Source: Mastigias papua
Lineage: Eukaryota; Cnidaria; Scyphozoa; Rhizostomeae; Mastigiidae
DNA: 64,000 bases
Assembly: GCA_964019165.1 (NCBI GenBank)
Contig: OZ025279.1
Coordinates: 8,136,617-8,200,616 of the forward strand
Direction of reading: 5' to 3'
The number at the start of each line of letters is the position of its first letter. Within the stretch, counting starts at the first letter, position 1. This document shows, piece after piece, positions 17,526 to 30,064 of this stretch. The notes below the pieces were generated by a model. It was not told the origin of the DNA. It worked only from the letters and a program-made list of their open reading frames with translations, and did not search any database. A program made the position numbers and the translations under genes.

Positions 17526-18605
17526 TCAGTATTTAGTTCTATATCCACCAGACTTTACAATTCTCTGTAGACGAAGGGTCATTGTCTCTACAGTGCGGTC
17601 AATAATAGATGCATCATACTGGAGAAGTGTACTCAAGACCCTTTGTTTAAATGATTCAAAGTCCTCCCTGATAATTTTTCGCTTCAATGCATCCTCCCTA
17701 AGACTACGCTTAATATTATGAAAAATATTTTCTATGGGATTTAGGTCTGGTGATCTAGCTGGTATTTCTACAAGTTCAGCACCAATTTCCTGCAAGGCAT
17801 CTTTCGCTACCATACTTCTTTGGCTTGGGTCATTATCCATAACAAGCAGTAATTTCTCCTTGCGTTTTAGCACTGCACAATCCATTAAGACCTTTTGTAG
17901 AGTTCCTTGCACAAATTTGGCAAACCAAGGTCCGTTCATCTTCTCATATTCTTCAGCAAGAACCACTCCTGTTGAATGTGAGATGCCCACCAAAAGATGC
18001 AACGAACGTCCCCCTGGTAAATTTTTCGATCCTTTGCTCGTATATTTCAGCCCTTCATTGCTTTTCCTCCAGACTTTTCCACCAGCACATAACGCATCTT
18101 CATATGGCTTTTGATTGTGCCTAAAAGAGACACCGTCCAAATACAGAAGAACCTCGTCTGTCCAAAAGTGTGTGTTATAGTTTTTCAGAGCTGTTTTTGC
18201 ATACCGCACTCTGCGTTGCCTGTCATCTGATGAAAGTATACCTTTTCTTCTGGATCTCAAAAAATGATACCCAGCATCATTTAATGTACGTACAAGAGTT
18301 CTGTAGCTGATGCTTGTGATTTCACACTCTTTTGCGACGTCAACGATTCTGACGTTCGGGTTCTCATCTCTCATTTTGCGGAAAGTTCGAATAAATCTGC
18401 CCTTGACTTTCTTCGTCATCAATGTTGGTCGACCCGTTCTCTTCTTCGTACTTTGGCTAGAAAAGCCCTCCCGACATATCCTCACAGCACTTGATGGTGA
18501 GATACTACAGCGTCGAGCAATCTCCCTGTACGACAAGGAGGACTCTCGTCGAAGGTAGCAGATATACGCTCTGGCTTTGGCACTAATTCTTACGTGAAAT
18601 ACCAT
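17526..18605 (-). CDS. Tc1-like DD34E transposase, unit 2
   Basis: Predicted protein identical to that of unit 1 (359 aa, triad D150, D257, E292). It lies exactly 3,192 bp downstream. The absence of any amino-acid difference indicates very recent copying or a repeated assembly segment. Confidence 0.93.
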   Translation of the reverse strand: MVFHVRISAKARAYICYLRRESSLSYREIARRCSISPSSAVRICREGFSSQSTKKRTGRPTLMTKKVKGRFIRTFRKMRDENPNVRIVDVAKECEITSISYRTLVRTLNDAGYHFLRSRRKGILSSDDRQRRVRYAKTALKNYNTHFWTDEVLLYLDGVSFRHNQKPYEDALCAGGKVWRKSNEGLKYTSKGSKNLPGGRSLHLLVGISHSTGVVLAEEYEKMNGPWFAKFVQGTLQKVLMDCAVLKRKEKLLLVMDNDPSQRSMVAKDALQEIGAELVEIPARSPDLNPIENIFHNIKRSLREDALKRKIIREDFESFKQRVLSTLLQYDASIIDRTVETMTLRLQRIVKSGGYRTKY

Positions 18606-19090
18606 TTTGTCTCAGTTATTCTGATGCGTGGCGTAGATGAGTATTAGATATATGACACCTTTCCTTAGATTCCCCTTTTTACCACTTAGACTTTTCCATT
18701 CGCCATATTGCACGGACAGGAAATTAGTGGGTTTGAATAGAAACTGTATGCCATATGAGTAAAATTTGTCATGTATTGAAGAGTTTCCTGCTGCCAGTAT
18801 GTGTTTACTACGTATTAATCACTTGTTTTTATTGCACGAGTGTTCGATACTGACAAGAACGGGGACAAAGAAAGACAATTATTTGTGACTAAGAGACAAC
18901 TGCGACTATAAGAATAATACACCTAAATTAGCAACTCATGAGGTAGAACTCTATGAACCCCTTTAATTCTACACCTTCCCCCCAATATATGTAATTTTAG
19001 ATGGCACCATTGAACTCAGCACTATGGAAAACCCCCACCCCCCACCAACTATTTCCTGTACACCTCAACGTTTTACAGATTTTCCTCAGA

Positions 19091-19367
19091 CAATCAATGC
19101 CAAAAGTCTTGGAACACTTACTGTATTTTTTGATCTGGCTGGTGAGCGTTCCCCTCTCCCCTTGAAAACAATGTTGATTTATACAGGTTTTATACACAGT
19201 AAGTAAGTCAAATTGCATTCACACAACTGTCAGCTAACCCAACCGTTAATTCAACATTGTTCTGGGGGGTAGGGGGGGCGTAATCCGTTGTGCTTCACCG
19301 GAATCTCATAATTGTCACAGAAAATGCTGCGGTCAAAGGGTGTTCCAAGGACTTTTGGCAGTGATTG
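19091..19367. repeat. Module A, copy 3
   Basis: Same module as at 15899, with GA before and TC after. It separates B units 2 and 3. Confidence 0.9.
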
Positions 19368-20717
19368 TCTGAGACAGATACTGCCCATGCAATAGTATGA
19401 CAATAAAACATATATGTATCATAGGGTTTTCCATGGTCCTGATTTCAATGGAAATATTTCCAAATCGATATCTCTATTGGTTTTGGCAGGAGCCATGGTG
19501 GGGTACGTGAAATGGTAGCATTTTCACTGTGAGAGAAAAACTATAAATGTTGTAACAGAACATCACGTTCTATGTCAAATTTTCTGGTATGGATTGAAGA
19601 GTAGGTTGTATGCTATAAAAACAGAACACTGCTACTGGAATGCCATTCAGTGCACTTCGCTGCACCAAAAACGAACTACAGCAAAGACGTCGAATCTTCG
19701 AGCGATACACCACTTTTTGCCCCTGCAGAAGCACCCATCTCTTTCGTAAAAGCCTCTGTTATACAAGATTGTGACATTGAAACGATGCAGGTACGATGGG
19801 GCTTCTTCTATTTCAAATAGTAGTCCCAGCAACAGGAGCAGAAAATGCCTCCCCATGCGGTCATTGTTTCACAAAGATGTTGTTGCAATAGTGGGCATAG
19901 GCACGTCACTTTTGTAAACACTATTGTTCCTCCGTAGCGTTGACAAGCTACGGTGTCATTGTAATGGTAGCGAAAGTGCAATTTGGCCACGGTTTACCAT
20001 TTCTATTTTCCCTTCTATCCTTTACTGGTAGTAGGTACCCAAGAACGGACAATGCTAAAAGTGGTACATCGATATGTACCTTCATGAGATGACGCGAAAA
20101 TACATGTCTATTACTCGTACCTTAGTGAAATCTGGGAAATAGCCACGGTTTACCATTTTACGCAGATAAACATGAATAGGATCAAAGTCAGATTTCAAAA
20201 AATGGTAAACCGTGCAGTTTTTCTCGTTTTTCTCAGAAAATCTAGAGCAGATTTATTCACAAATATAGACAGCTGTAGTTTGTGTTCATGTACCACTTTT
20301 TCCAAACTTGCAGCAATATCGAAGAATTCATTCGTATTTTATAAGGAAAACTAGAATGGTAAACCGTGATGGTAAACCGTTGGAATATACCATTGGAGAC
20401 GGAATCCAATTCAATGCGACTTTGGGCTGAATTGAGTTTAATGCTTTATAGGTATAGGGCCGCAGTTTTTTTAAGCAAAAGTGTGGCATTGGGTCGTTTA
20501 AGGCCATATTAGAGGAAAATTTTTCACTTATCTACATAATTCCATCGTCTCCTTATACAAGTCAAAGGGCGACTGGTATTCATTGAGGACACCTTGTTGA
20601 GGACACCTTGGGAGACCATAGACAAGGGAAAATTCGCTGTAATACTGCATAATTCATATGGTTTAAATACTAATGAACAAGCTGTAAGATATAATATTGC
20701 AAGTAATTTGAATGAAT

Positions 20718-21797
20718 TCAGTATTTAGTTCTATATCCACCAGACTTTACAATTCTCTGTAGACGAAGGGTCATTGTCTCTACAGTGCGGTCAATAATAG
20801 ATGCATCATACTGGAGAAGTGTACTCAAGACCCTTTGTTTAAATGATTCAAAGTCCTCCCTGATAATTTTTCGCTTCAATGCATCCTCCCTAAGACTACG
20901 CTTAATATTATGAAAAATATTTTCTATGGGATTTAGGTCTGGTGATCTAGCTGGTATTTCTACAAGTTCAGCACCAATTTCCTGCAAGGCATCTTTCGCT
21001 ACCATACTTCTTTGGCTTGGGTCATTATCCATAACAAGCAGTAATTTCTCCTTGCGTTTTAGCACTGCACAATCCATTAAGACCTTTTGTAGAGTTCCTT
21101 GCACAAATTTGGCAAACCAAGGTCCGTTCATCTTCTCATATTCTTCAGCAAGAACCACTCCTGTTGAATGTGAGATGCCCACCAAAAGATGCAACGAACG
21201 TCCCCCTGGTAAATTTTTCGATCCTTTGCTCGTATATTTCAGCCCTTCATTGCTTTTCCTCCAGACTTTTCCACCAGCACATAACGCATCTTCATATGGC
21301 TTTTGATTGTGCCTAAAAGAGACACCGTCCAAATACAGAAGAACCTCGTCTGTCCAAAAGTGTGTGTTATAGTTTTTCAGAGCTGTTTTTGCATACCGCA
21401 CTCTGCGTTGCCTGTCATCTGATGAAAGTATACCTTTTCTTCTGGATCTCAAAAAATGATACCCAGCATCATTTAATGTACGTACAAGAGTTCTGTAGCT
21501 GATGCTTGTGATTTCACACTCTTTTGCGACGTCAACGATTCTGACGTTCGGGTTCTCATCTCTCATTTTGCGGAAAGTTCGAATAAATCTGCCCTTGACT
21601 TTCTTCGTCATCAATGTTGGTCGACCCGTTCTCTTCTTCGTACTTTGGCTAGAAAAGCCCTCCCGACATATCCTCACAGCACTTGATGGTGAGATACTAC
21701 AGCGTCGAGCAATCTCCCTGTACGACAAGGAGGACTCTCGTCGAAGGTAGCAGATATACGCTCTGGCTTTGGCACTAATTCTTACGTGAAATACCAT
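20718..21797 (-). CDS. Tc1-like DD34E transposase, unit 3
   Basis: Third identical 359-aa transposase, 3,192 bp after unit 2, with the same triad and helix-turn-helix region. The small ORFs around each transposase repeat at the same spacing and have no family resemblance. Confidence 0.93.
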   Translation of the reverse strand: MVFHVRISAKARAYICYLRRESSLSYREIARRCSISPSSAVRICREGFSSQSTKKRTGRPTLMTKKVKGRFIRTFRKMRDENPNVRIVDVAKECEITSISYRTLVRTLNDAGYHFLRSRRKGILSSDDRQRRVRYAKTALKNYNTHFWTDEVLLYLDGVSFRHNQKPYEDALCAGGKVWRKSNEGLKYTSKGSKNLPGGRSLHLLVGISHSTGVVLAEEYEKMNGPWFAKFVQGTLQKVLMDCAVLKRKEKLLLVMDNDPSQRSMVAKDALQEIGAELVEIPARSPDLNPIENIFHNIKRSLREDALKRKIIREDFESFKQRVLSTLLQYDASIIDRTVETMTLRLQRIVKSGGYRTKY

Positions 21798-22282
21798 TTT
21801 GTCTCAGTTATTCTGATGCGTGGCGTAGATGAGTATTAGATATATGACACCTTTCCTTAGATTCCCCTTTTTACCACTTAGACTTTTCCATTCGCCATAT
21901 TGCACGGACAGGAAATTAGTGGGTTTGAATAGAAACTGTATGCCATATGAGTAAAATTTGTCATGTATTGAAGAGTTTCCTGCTGCCAGTATGTGTTTAC
22001 TACGTATTAATCACTTGTTTTTATTGCACGAGTGTTCGATACTGACAAGAACGGGGACAAAGAAAGACAATTATTTGTGACTAAGAGACAACTGCGACTA
22101 TAAGAATAATACACCTAAATTAGCAACTCATGAGGTAGAACTCTATGAACCCCTTTAATTCTACACCTTCCCCCCAATATATGTAATTTTAGATGGCACC
22201 ATTGAACTCAGCACTATGGAAAACCCCCACCCCCCACCAACTATTTCCTGTACACCTCAACGTTTTACAGATTTTCCTCAGA

Positions 22283-22559
22283 CAATCAATGCCAAAAGTC
22301 TTGGAACACTTACTGTATTTTTTGATCTGGCTGGTGAGCGTTCCCCTCTCCCCTTGAAAACAATGTTGATTTATACAGGTTTTATACACAGTAAGTAAGT
22401 CAAATTGCATTCACACAACTGTCAGCTAACCCAACCGTTAATTCAACATTGTTCTGGGGGGTAGGGGGGGCGTAATCCGTTGTGCTTCACCGGAATCTCA
22501 TAATTGTCACAGAAAATGCTGCGGTCAAAGGGTGTTCCAAGGACTTTTGGCAGTGATTG
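22283..22559. repeat. Module A, copy 4 (array end)
   Basis: Last 277-bp module. Its right end GATTG is followed by TA at 22560-22561 and then unrelated DNA, which marks the right border of the array. Confidence 0.9.
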
Positions 22560-22974
22560 TACATTATGTAAAAAATACTAGAAGAGGCATTTCTGCCAAA
22601 AGGCTCGTTTCAAATCGTTCTAGTTTCTTTGTAAAACAATTTCAAAGATTGCATGTGACATCGGTCATTCTTGCCTGATTTCCTTGTAACACTTCAACAA
22701 TGCCTTGACGCTTTCCTATGGGAAAGGAGTTCTGCATTTATGAAATTGTTTCTTAAGAAACTAAGTGAGGTGTTTTCAATGCAATGATGAAAACACTTCA
22801 AATGCCAAAAACAGCTCAACTGCGATGTTCTTTAGGTTGGAAATGAATTTGTTTTGGAGTTTTAAAGTTTCCTTGGAGACCATTTTAGTATGCAACCAAA
22901 GTTGTCAACTTCTTCAACTTTCAATCTGAGCTGGTTGAAAAAAGCTTTAATTAGAACCTTATATGTGTTGAGCC
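22560..22974. other. Spacer between array and RAG1-like pseudogene
   Basis: No ORF or repeat recognised. It could hold the decayed 5' part of the RAG1-like element, but no CAC-type terminal repeat was identified. Confidence 0.35.
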
Positions 22975-25060
22975 ATGTCGTTTGAAATACCAAATGGTGA
23001 TCTCTTTGATTTTATTATTACAAATGGAGATTTGAGCAACAAGAGTATTAAAGTAGGAGAAACGTTTAAGAGATTGGCAGAACTGCTAAAAGCGGTAATG
23101 GTGGTAAAATAGGCATATTTAAACTTCAAGCTATTCTATGGTCAGTTTACAACATTCGTAACAATGATGAAGAATGACGGCAAATGAAGAAATCTTTTGA
23201 ATGTGATGACCATTTGAAGCGTAACCGAGCCCCCTCCTGCAGTCAGCCTGTTCTACCACCAAAATACGATAGGAAAAGTGCGATATTAGCCGATACTCTA
23301 TGTCAGGAAGTGCAAAGCAAAATTTGAAAGAGCGGTCTCTGTAATGTTGCTTCATTTGCTCAAGAGCATGGCATTGAGAAGGAAGTTGTGCTCCAAAAGC
23401 TTGTCGAAGGAGCTATCCGCTCCCATGAATGCGACATGTCGTTATTTCTGGAAAATCTGAGGGGCCACTGCGAAATCCCAATCACTGAGCTGACATCTCT
23501 TATCTCTGTAGCTAATATTTCTCAAAGGCAGTATCAAATGTGCCGGACTTTGCTGCTGAAATATAATCTCACTGCTTTTGAACCACTATACAAGATGGAC
23601 GCGTACATGAAGTCTTTGTACCCAACAGTTGCTATAGATCACCTTTCAGCTTCTGTAAATGTACAAGGCCTTTCCGATTCCACTCTGCATGCAATCCTGT
23701 CTAATGAAGATCTCTTTCACAAGTTGTCAGATCTTCCAGTCGATTCCTTTCTGACATTGTCTGCTAAAGTTGAACTTGATGGTTAAGGATCACATTTGAA
23801 GTGGCACCAGCTATCTGGTGAAGTTGACGACGAAAATTCATTTGCAACTTCAGATAGCTGCTTGGGTATCTTTATGACTCCACTTGGCATCCATGTCTCT
23901 GGATTAAACGACATTATTCTTAAGGAAAATCCGTTCTCAAACCTTGTTTTTTACGCACGACCAATGAAGCTTGTAAAAGCTAAAGAGTGTAGAGCATTTG
24001 TCGGCTCATTTTCCCCTAGATTGCAATCGTGTCTTGATGCTATCAGGTGTCCGCATAAAGTTCAAAGTGTTACGTTCAAAGTTGTCATCAACAGCAAAAT
24101 ATCGATGATGGATGGCAAAATGGTGGGAATTTTGCATGGTGACTCAGGGTCATTCTGCCACTATTGTGATGTTTCAAAGAACGAGGCATCAAGTTTAGAT
24201 TTATAGTTGACGCAGAAGTTGGAGGATTGCCGATATCAAAGACCATTGAGCAATGCTAGGAATGTTGGGAGCGGAAAGATAGCTGGAAAGTCAGCTACAG
24301 TGATCCTCAACGTAAGGGAAAATGTCACACACCCCTCATTTCACTATCAGGTCGTCGCTTTGCTATTCTCCACCAAGAGTTGCGATCTTTAACTTTGTGC
24401 TGAACATCCTATATCACTTGATGTGTGGCGTAAAATGTGGAGTGAGGCAAGCCCATCTGTAAAGGCCAAAGTTAGCAAGGCTAATGCTGAAGCAATCAAG
24501 CGCATAAAGCTTTCTTGTGGAGGCCTCTTAGTAGATATTCCAATGACATAGGGTGGCACAAGCAACACTGGTCCAGTCGCTAGGCGCTTTTTTCACCCAA
24601 GCAATGGAGAAGTAATCTGTAATCTGATTCCAGATCGAGATGATAGGGATAATTTTGCTATTCTTTTAGGCCAGTTTAATGTTTGCCTCGCCATACCTGA
24701 AAGTGTCGACAAAAGCAAAATTGTTGACGTCAAGTGTTTCAAGCAGCATTGCCATGATATCACCATCCATATCTGTATCCATTTTCCTTGGGTCCAAATT
24801 ATCCCATCTGTTCATCAAATGTTAGCCCATAACTGGGAGCTCTATGAGATCCTTGAGGGTGGGCCAATTGCAGTTTGGTCCGAAATCGGCTTGGAGGCCT
24901 GGAGCAAGCATATTGGGAACTTTTTTAAGTGGAGCTGGGCGTAGGGCCAGGCAAGCTTCAGTTCAATCTTATCTTGAAGACATTTTTGTGCTCATATTGA
25001 TAATATCATCGCCAATTGTGACAAAATCCTGGCAAGACATATTTAACACAAATCATGAGT
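22975..25060 (+). pseudogene. RAG1-like / Transib-superfamily transposase, broken
   Basis: Read across stops and shifts, the + strand gives a protein aligned end to end with the RAG1/Transib core. The longest continuous frame runs from 23184 to about 24260, with stops at 23325, 23784 and 24204. Frame changes follow near 24260, 24395 and 24945, with another stop near 24549. Family landmarks remain: first catalytic Asp in KVELDG (codon 23778), second in SMMDGKM (24111), catalytic Glu in SEIGLEAWSK (24894), the zinc cysteines CHYCDVSKNEAS (about 24156), the GG-TSNTG-ARRFF block (about 24553) and the HQMLAH pair (about 24813). Known family: Transib transposases and RAG1, which cut next to CAC-type ends. 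No RAG2-like kelch gene and no terminal repeats were seen. It is a dead copy, but of moderate age since so much is legible. Confidence 0.8.
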
Positions 25061-26080
25061 CCGCTTTACCACACGTTGATGCAGCAGACGGTAGTCTGGC
25101 GATTTATTCGATGTACCTCCACTGAACTAAAGAATCCAGTTTTGAGACTCTTACAGTGCGTCTACTTAGTTATTGATACGAGATCAAACGAATTCAACAT
25201 AGCATATCAAAGTAATAAGCATATCTCAGTTGGTTGGACATTGCAGAACTGCTGTTTTTACTGAAGGTATATTGTTTCACTAAGCTATTGTTTCATGAAA
25301 AAAGGCTATTACTTTCATAATTGCATCGAGAATGCCCCTCTTGGTTTCTTTAGAAATCAATGTTATAAATGCATGGCTCGTCCCTGGTAGGAAAGAGTCA
25401 AGGTATTGTTACAGTGTTGCAAGGAAATCAAACAAGGAGCATAGTTTTGAGTGTGGGGCAGGGGATAAGTTTCAAATCCATAAGGAAATATTCAAAAATT
25501 GTGGTAGAGGGGGAGTAGGGGGTCAAGGGCAAAGCCCCTTGATAAAATTTTAGAACTGCGCCCTATAAGTCAGTAGGAAGCACCCTATTTACATATAGAT
25601 ATGCATCCTGTCTAGGTAGAAAACGGCAGGTACAATCATTGAAATGTTTGTGTGAAAAATTAATATACCTCTTTGCTACTTTGTAAAAATCGTTCCCAGA
25701 TCACGTAGACTGATAGAGATACACGTCATCAGATCAAAGGAACATGTCAAGCGCTAGGTGACCAAGAACATAGACCCTTTCATGACCTTATAGGTTTACA
25801 AGACTTTTGAAAGAGTCTATAATAGCATGTTTTGAAAAACTTGAGGTATTTACCTCCAATATGCCCTGATGACTCCGCCACTGGTACTTCTTGAAGGTGA
25901 GTGAACTTTAACACGGAAAAAGGGTATCTACTTTCTATTTGAATTGAATGCTTCAATCTTTTTCTGAGATCAGTGGTTACCCGGTATCAGAATCTAAATC
26001 TCCTTTACCCGTATAAGTAACATTTTCCCCTACACGAAACTTACTTCTCTATATTTTCGTTCTCTTGTATAAAGTACTGC
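25060..26080. other. Intergenic DNA, nothing firm
   Basis: Short open frames without family resemblance. The phrase around 25500-25560 (G-rich, then GGGCAAAGCCCCTTG) looks like repeat debris. Confidence 0.35.
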
Positions 26081-26460
26081 TGTAACCACCCAACGCTGCT
26101 TTTTCTGTTTGTACGCGGAGGAGGCCCCGCAGCATTGTGATTCTGAACGGTGGGATTTCGTCTTTACCAATGCATAGAAACGAAAGATGCTAGGCGAAAC
26201 AGTAATGCAGCTTACTGTGATCCCGGTTTCACTTTTTATGGTTGTTCTTACTGGAATCATCATAGGTATCCAACACTTGCTCTGTTTGAGTTGCATTTTT
26301 GTCTATGTTTATTTTGTGTAGATTTAATATTTTTCTTTGTTTTTGCGTCATTTTCCCTAGAAAATGCAGTTGAGGTCAGTTGGGTGCCAAAGAAGTCTAT
26401 AATTGGGGTTGGCATTGCAGAAGCTTTTATCTTTGGATTGTTACCATCAACTGTCTGTTG
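26080..26460 (+). pseudogene. Remnant of an Rh transporter exon (exon 7 type)
   Basis: The segment 26190-26290 matches the end of Rh exon 7 and the start of its intron (46540-46630). Both have ATCCCGGT, then TATGG-TGTTCTTACTGGA-TCATCA-AGGTA and, in the intron, ACTTGCTCTGTTT. It encodes MQLTVIPVSLFMVVLTGIII before a retained donor at about 26269. Weaker similarity extends on both sides, including a GGATTGTTACCATCAACT phrase in the intron part. In the exon frame the upstream portion reads LYAEEAP and reaches a stop near 26175, so it cannot encode the full exon. The other eight exons were not found nearby. Confidence 0.65.
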
Positions 26461-27270
26461 GAATACGAACCCGAAAATGCCAGTGAAATACGCCCAAAGG
26501 CATGCCGAAGGGATTTTGAGTGTTTGGGGGGGATAACTACTTCCTCCCATGCAGATGATTGTCAAAAGCAACAATCTCGTGCGTGCTGGTGCCATATTCC
26601 TTAGTATGGGGGGGGGGGTGTAGCGAAAGGAATTTACGGACTGATCTGAACATCAACAAGACTCAGTGGCACAGCAGCATGCATTTTTGGGGAATATGGA
26701 CTTTAGAACCAGGACCTCAGCAAAAAGCAGAGACATTGCATTGTCTTTAGAGATGTGGCAACACTTCCATTTATGTCTCTAAACTAAGATGGCATTTGGA
26801 TAGAGAATTTGGAAGATTTAACCATTATAAGACTTATCTAGCAAGACATAGTCATGATAAGACCTAAACAATTGACTTATCCATGAACCATCATCAATAG
26901 ACAGGCAAGAATGAGTAAAACTAGGGCTTATATAGACTGAATACAAAGGGAAGATCAAGCTGTCATAAGTACTGTATGTGACTTGGTTCATGTCCACTGG
27001 TATTTCAAAACTCATTATAGTGTTTGTTTACATGTTGATAAAAACAAACATTCTGAATATAAATAGGCCAGAATGCTGAAGATGTATCAAGAAAATGTTA
27101 GAGGCTGTTCATAAAATTTACCCTACTTTTGATAGTTATAAACACACTTTTCCACAGCATATTTCCAACCAGATTTGAAGCTGTTTGGGTACTTTGGGAC
27201 AAGAGTGTATCTGAGGCTGGATTTTTAGTTGTGATTGTGAAATATGAACCATGTCTGTAGCCAATCTTTA
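26460..27270. other. Intergenic DNA between Rh remnant and partial GIPC
   Basis: A G run at 26609-26618. No exon 1 or PDZ-bearing exon 2 of GIPC was found here, although the second GIPC copy would need them upstream. Confidence 0.4.
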
Positions 27271-28487
27271 CATAATATAGTAAGATGTGCTATCATTCCA
27301 TGATTCCAAGCCATGGCAGCCATATGTTATTTTGATGTAGACTTATGACTTGATCTGAGATTTTACTTTTCCTTTGCCTGTAGGTAGGAAATTTTTCAGG
27401 AATACTGTTCGTGAAATCAATTTTCCAATTTGCTAAAGGACTACTGTTAGAGGTGGAAAGTTAGGATAGATAGAATCAGAAAAGTATTGAAGATTCAGCC
27501 ATACTAAACCTGTTATGTTTTGAGAAAAGCACCTTTTCAGGTTTATCTTTTGCACACAGTAAACAAGCACTCTGGCCAAAGTCATTGATCCATCAGTGAT
27601 CTAGACTTTGTCATGTACCATTTGGATCACTTTTATTCATAGACTAGTGCCTTTGCAAGCAAGGCTTATCTCATGTCCTTTTCTTTTACCTTACTGAGCA
27701 TCAATGCATTAGTAGTACATATATCTACTTTTTCTTATAACTTTCATTCATTTTAATTGGCATAGCACCTGTTCAAAGCAGAGGACAGCCAGATGCCTCA
27801 ATTTCAAATGCAATTGGGAGTAGTAAAGCAACTCTTCACATGAGAATCAATCGACCAGCAACTGTTGAAGAAGAGGTACTGATATCTGCTCATTATCCAA
27901 ATTCTGTATGAGTTAAGAGCTGCTTGTTTTTATATTATCTGACAATTAAGTCTGTTTTATTAGCTTAGATAATTTTCAATTGAAGTAGATGATGGGAAGC
28001 GCAGCTTCTGAATGAATTTGAAAATAAGTACAATGACATAAAGAGACACCATTAGTTCTATTTCGACAATTCCATATTATTCACAATTCATATTGTTTGA
28101 CCATTCCATATTACACTACCATTCCATATTAGCTGACAGTCCTAGTTATCACATATATGAAACATTTCAACCCAATCTTGGGCCATCATCAGTCAAAATG
28201 AAAGATCAGGAAACCATATAAATAGGGGTAAGGTGATCCCATATAAAATAAAAACATGCTGAACTGGACATATGTAAGGGTAAGTAAATAACCAAAAGGA
28301 AAGAAAGAAAACTGGCCAGAAAGCACCAAAGAGAGAGGCATGGGAATAGAAGATAATAAAAGATAATTTTCATATTTCAATTTACTTTTGTTTTAGATAA
28401 GAAAATTTTCAACCTGGTTAACCTAATTTACCTGATTATAGCAGAATTTTATTTTTGTAGGAGAATATACATCAGACAAACCAGACT

Positions 28488-28562
28488 ATATAGTCAATCA
28501 ATCAAATCAATCAATCAATTAATCAATCAATTGATTGATCAATCTATCAATTGATTGATCAT
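28488..28562. repeat. (AATC)n microsatellite in intron 3 of partial GIPC
   Basis: Imperfect ATCA/TTGATTGATC repeats just before the exon 4 acceptor, the counterpart of 4909-4994. Confidence 0.9.
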
Positions 28563-30000
28563 TATCAAGCCTTATTTTTTAGTTTATGGTCTTCTTATTT
28601 CCTAGCAACCACAATGGGAAGCAAAAGCAATTAAGAAAGTGGATGACTTACTTGAGGGCTTTCTTGGAATTCGAGATGTGGACCTTGGTAAGCACTTGTA
28701 CTGACCCATTGTTTGACTTTCAATGCTATTATTGAAGATAATGGTTTAGGGTAAAATTTTCATAGTATTTTATTGGCAGAAATTGGGCTTATTTTAAGGG
28801 AGTATCATTCTAACTAATACAGTATAAGCATGCCAGACTGTTTAACAGAGACAACCACCCATGTGCACCTCCATGCATTCCTTGATCACCAGAGGTGGAC
28901 AATGTATCACCCACCTTGTTGATTATTTCTTAAAGACAGCATCCATCTTGGTTTTTGATTCTGGTGATTTGCTATCTACTATCTGAATAGTCTATTGGTA
29001 CTTAGAGCCTCAGAATGACTAGAAGAGTGGGAACATTCTCTAGGCATACTAGGAAGCTTTTTTCATCCAACACTTGTCAGAGTATGAAATGTCTGATAAC
29101 GACTGAAAGGTGAACCAAAATATACAGATGCAGATAGATTTTATCTTAGTTCAACGTATGAGTGTTTTCTTTCCACAAATACTTCAAGGCATTTCCAAAC
29201 CAGTTTTATTTTGTTGTAAAGGGCATGGTAGGTGTGAAGCTGAGATGAATAGAAGTAAACAAAGGAGATGGCAAGATTATGTGACGTAGTGTTGTTTGTT
29301 TGTGTTGACTTGGATGTGTGAATGTATGGCTGGCCAGATTTGCGGAAATTGAACGTAGATGAATGGTGAGAAGGAAGAATGTTAAGATAAAATATGGCCT
29401 AAGCTGCAGTGTTTATGTTCACTACAATACGCGTAAACAACGGATCAACGAAGGAATCAGATTCTCTTCTAATATCAAGGGATTAGTATATTGGTCAGCA
29501 ACCACAGCTTTGCGATACTTCTCAGAACCCAAATAATGAAAGCTGATTTATTTAAAATGATGAATCAATAATACAACTTTGCATGTTGCGCATTTACATA
29601 ATGGCGAGAAAGAGAGTACTCAAGCTTTAATGGACCTTCACTATGAAAACTCTTGGGCGCATTCCAGGACCCACTATCAGTATGGATTTATTTCAGGGGA
29701 AAGATTAGTTTAAATAAGGTAAGTGGGAATGCAAATGAATGAAAGGATTTAGAACTTATTAAAGGTAGTTTGTCCCCTGATAATATGTCATACTCATGAT
29801 GGATCCTGGATTGGTTCTGGAACATTCATGCCAAGAAGTAGATCGTTAATCTGCTAACGGATGTGTCACAATGTTTTCCAAACTAACATCATTCAGTTTG
29901 TAAGATAATATCGAAAATTTTTTCACTTAGCTGAAATCAGCCATATTTTCAGCAGTGCCGGTTTCATACTTAAATCTGATAGGAGCTGAACATGGCAAGC

Positions 30001-30064
30001 GTGGGCGTGATGGGCGTGATGTGCGTGATGGGCGTGATGTGCGTGATGGGCGTGATGGGCGTGG
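30001..30064. repeat. 10-bp minisatellite GGGCGTGATG
   Basis: About six tandem copies with G/T variation in alternate units (GGGCGTGATG, TGCGTGATG). It lies in an insertion in intron 4 of the partial GIPC. Confidence 0.9.

Larger units (their letters stand above)
12707..22559 (-). mobile_element. Tandem array of a composite Tc1-like transposon (A-B-A-B-A-B-A)
   Basis: The array is 9,853 bp and fits exactly three 3,192-bp units plus one 277-bp module. Module A (277 bp) is at 12707, 15899, 19091 and 22283. Module B (2,915 bp), with the transposase, lies between the A copies. The outer ends begin CAATCAATGCCAAAAGTC and, on the other strand, CAATCACTGCCAAAAGTC. TA flanks both outer ends (12705-12706, 22560-22561), as expected for Tc1/mariner insertion. 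The predicted proteins in the three units are identical, so the amplification is very recent or an assembly effect. Typical Tc1 elements are 1.3-1.7 kb with one pair of ends; this one carries a complete inverted-repeat module at each unit boundary. Confidence 0.9.

Noticed and set aside
26150..26604. Overlapping ORFs of 74-128 codons around 26.2-26.6 kb as a gene
   Set aside because: The best-supported content is a decayed Rh exon 7 in a different frame; the ORFs match nothing else.
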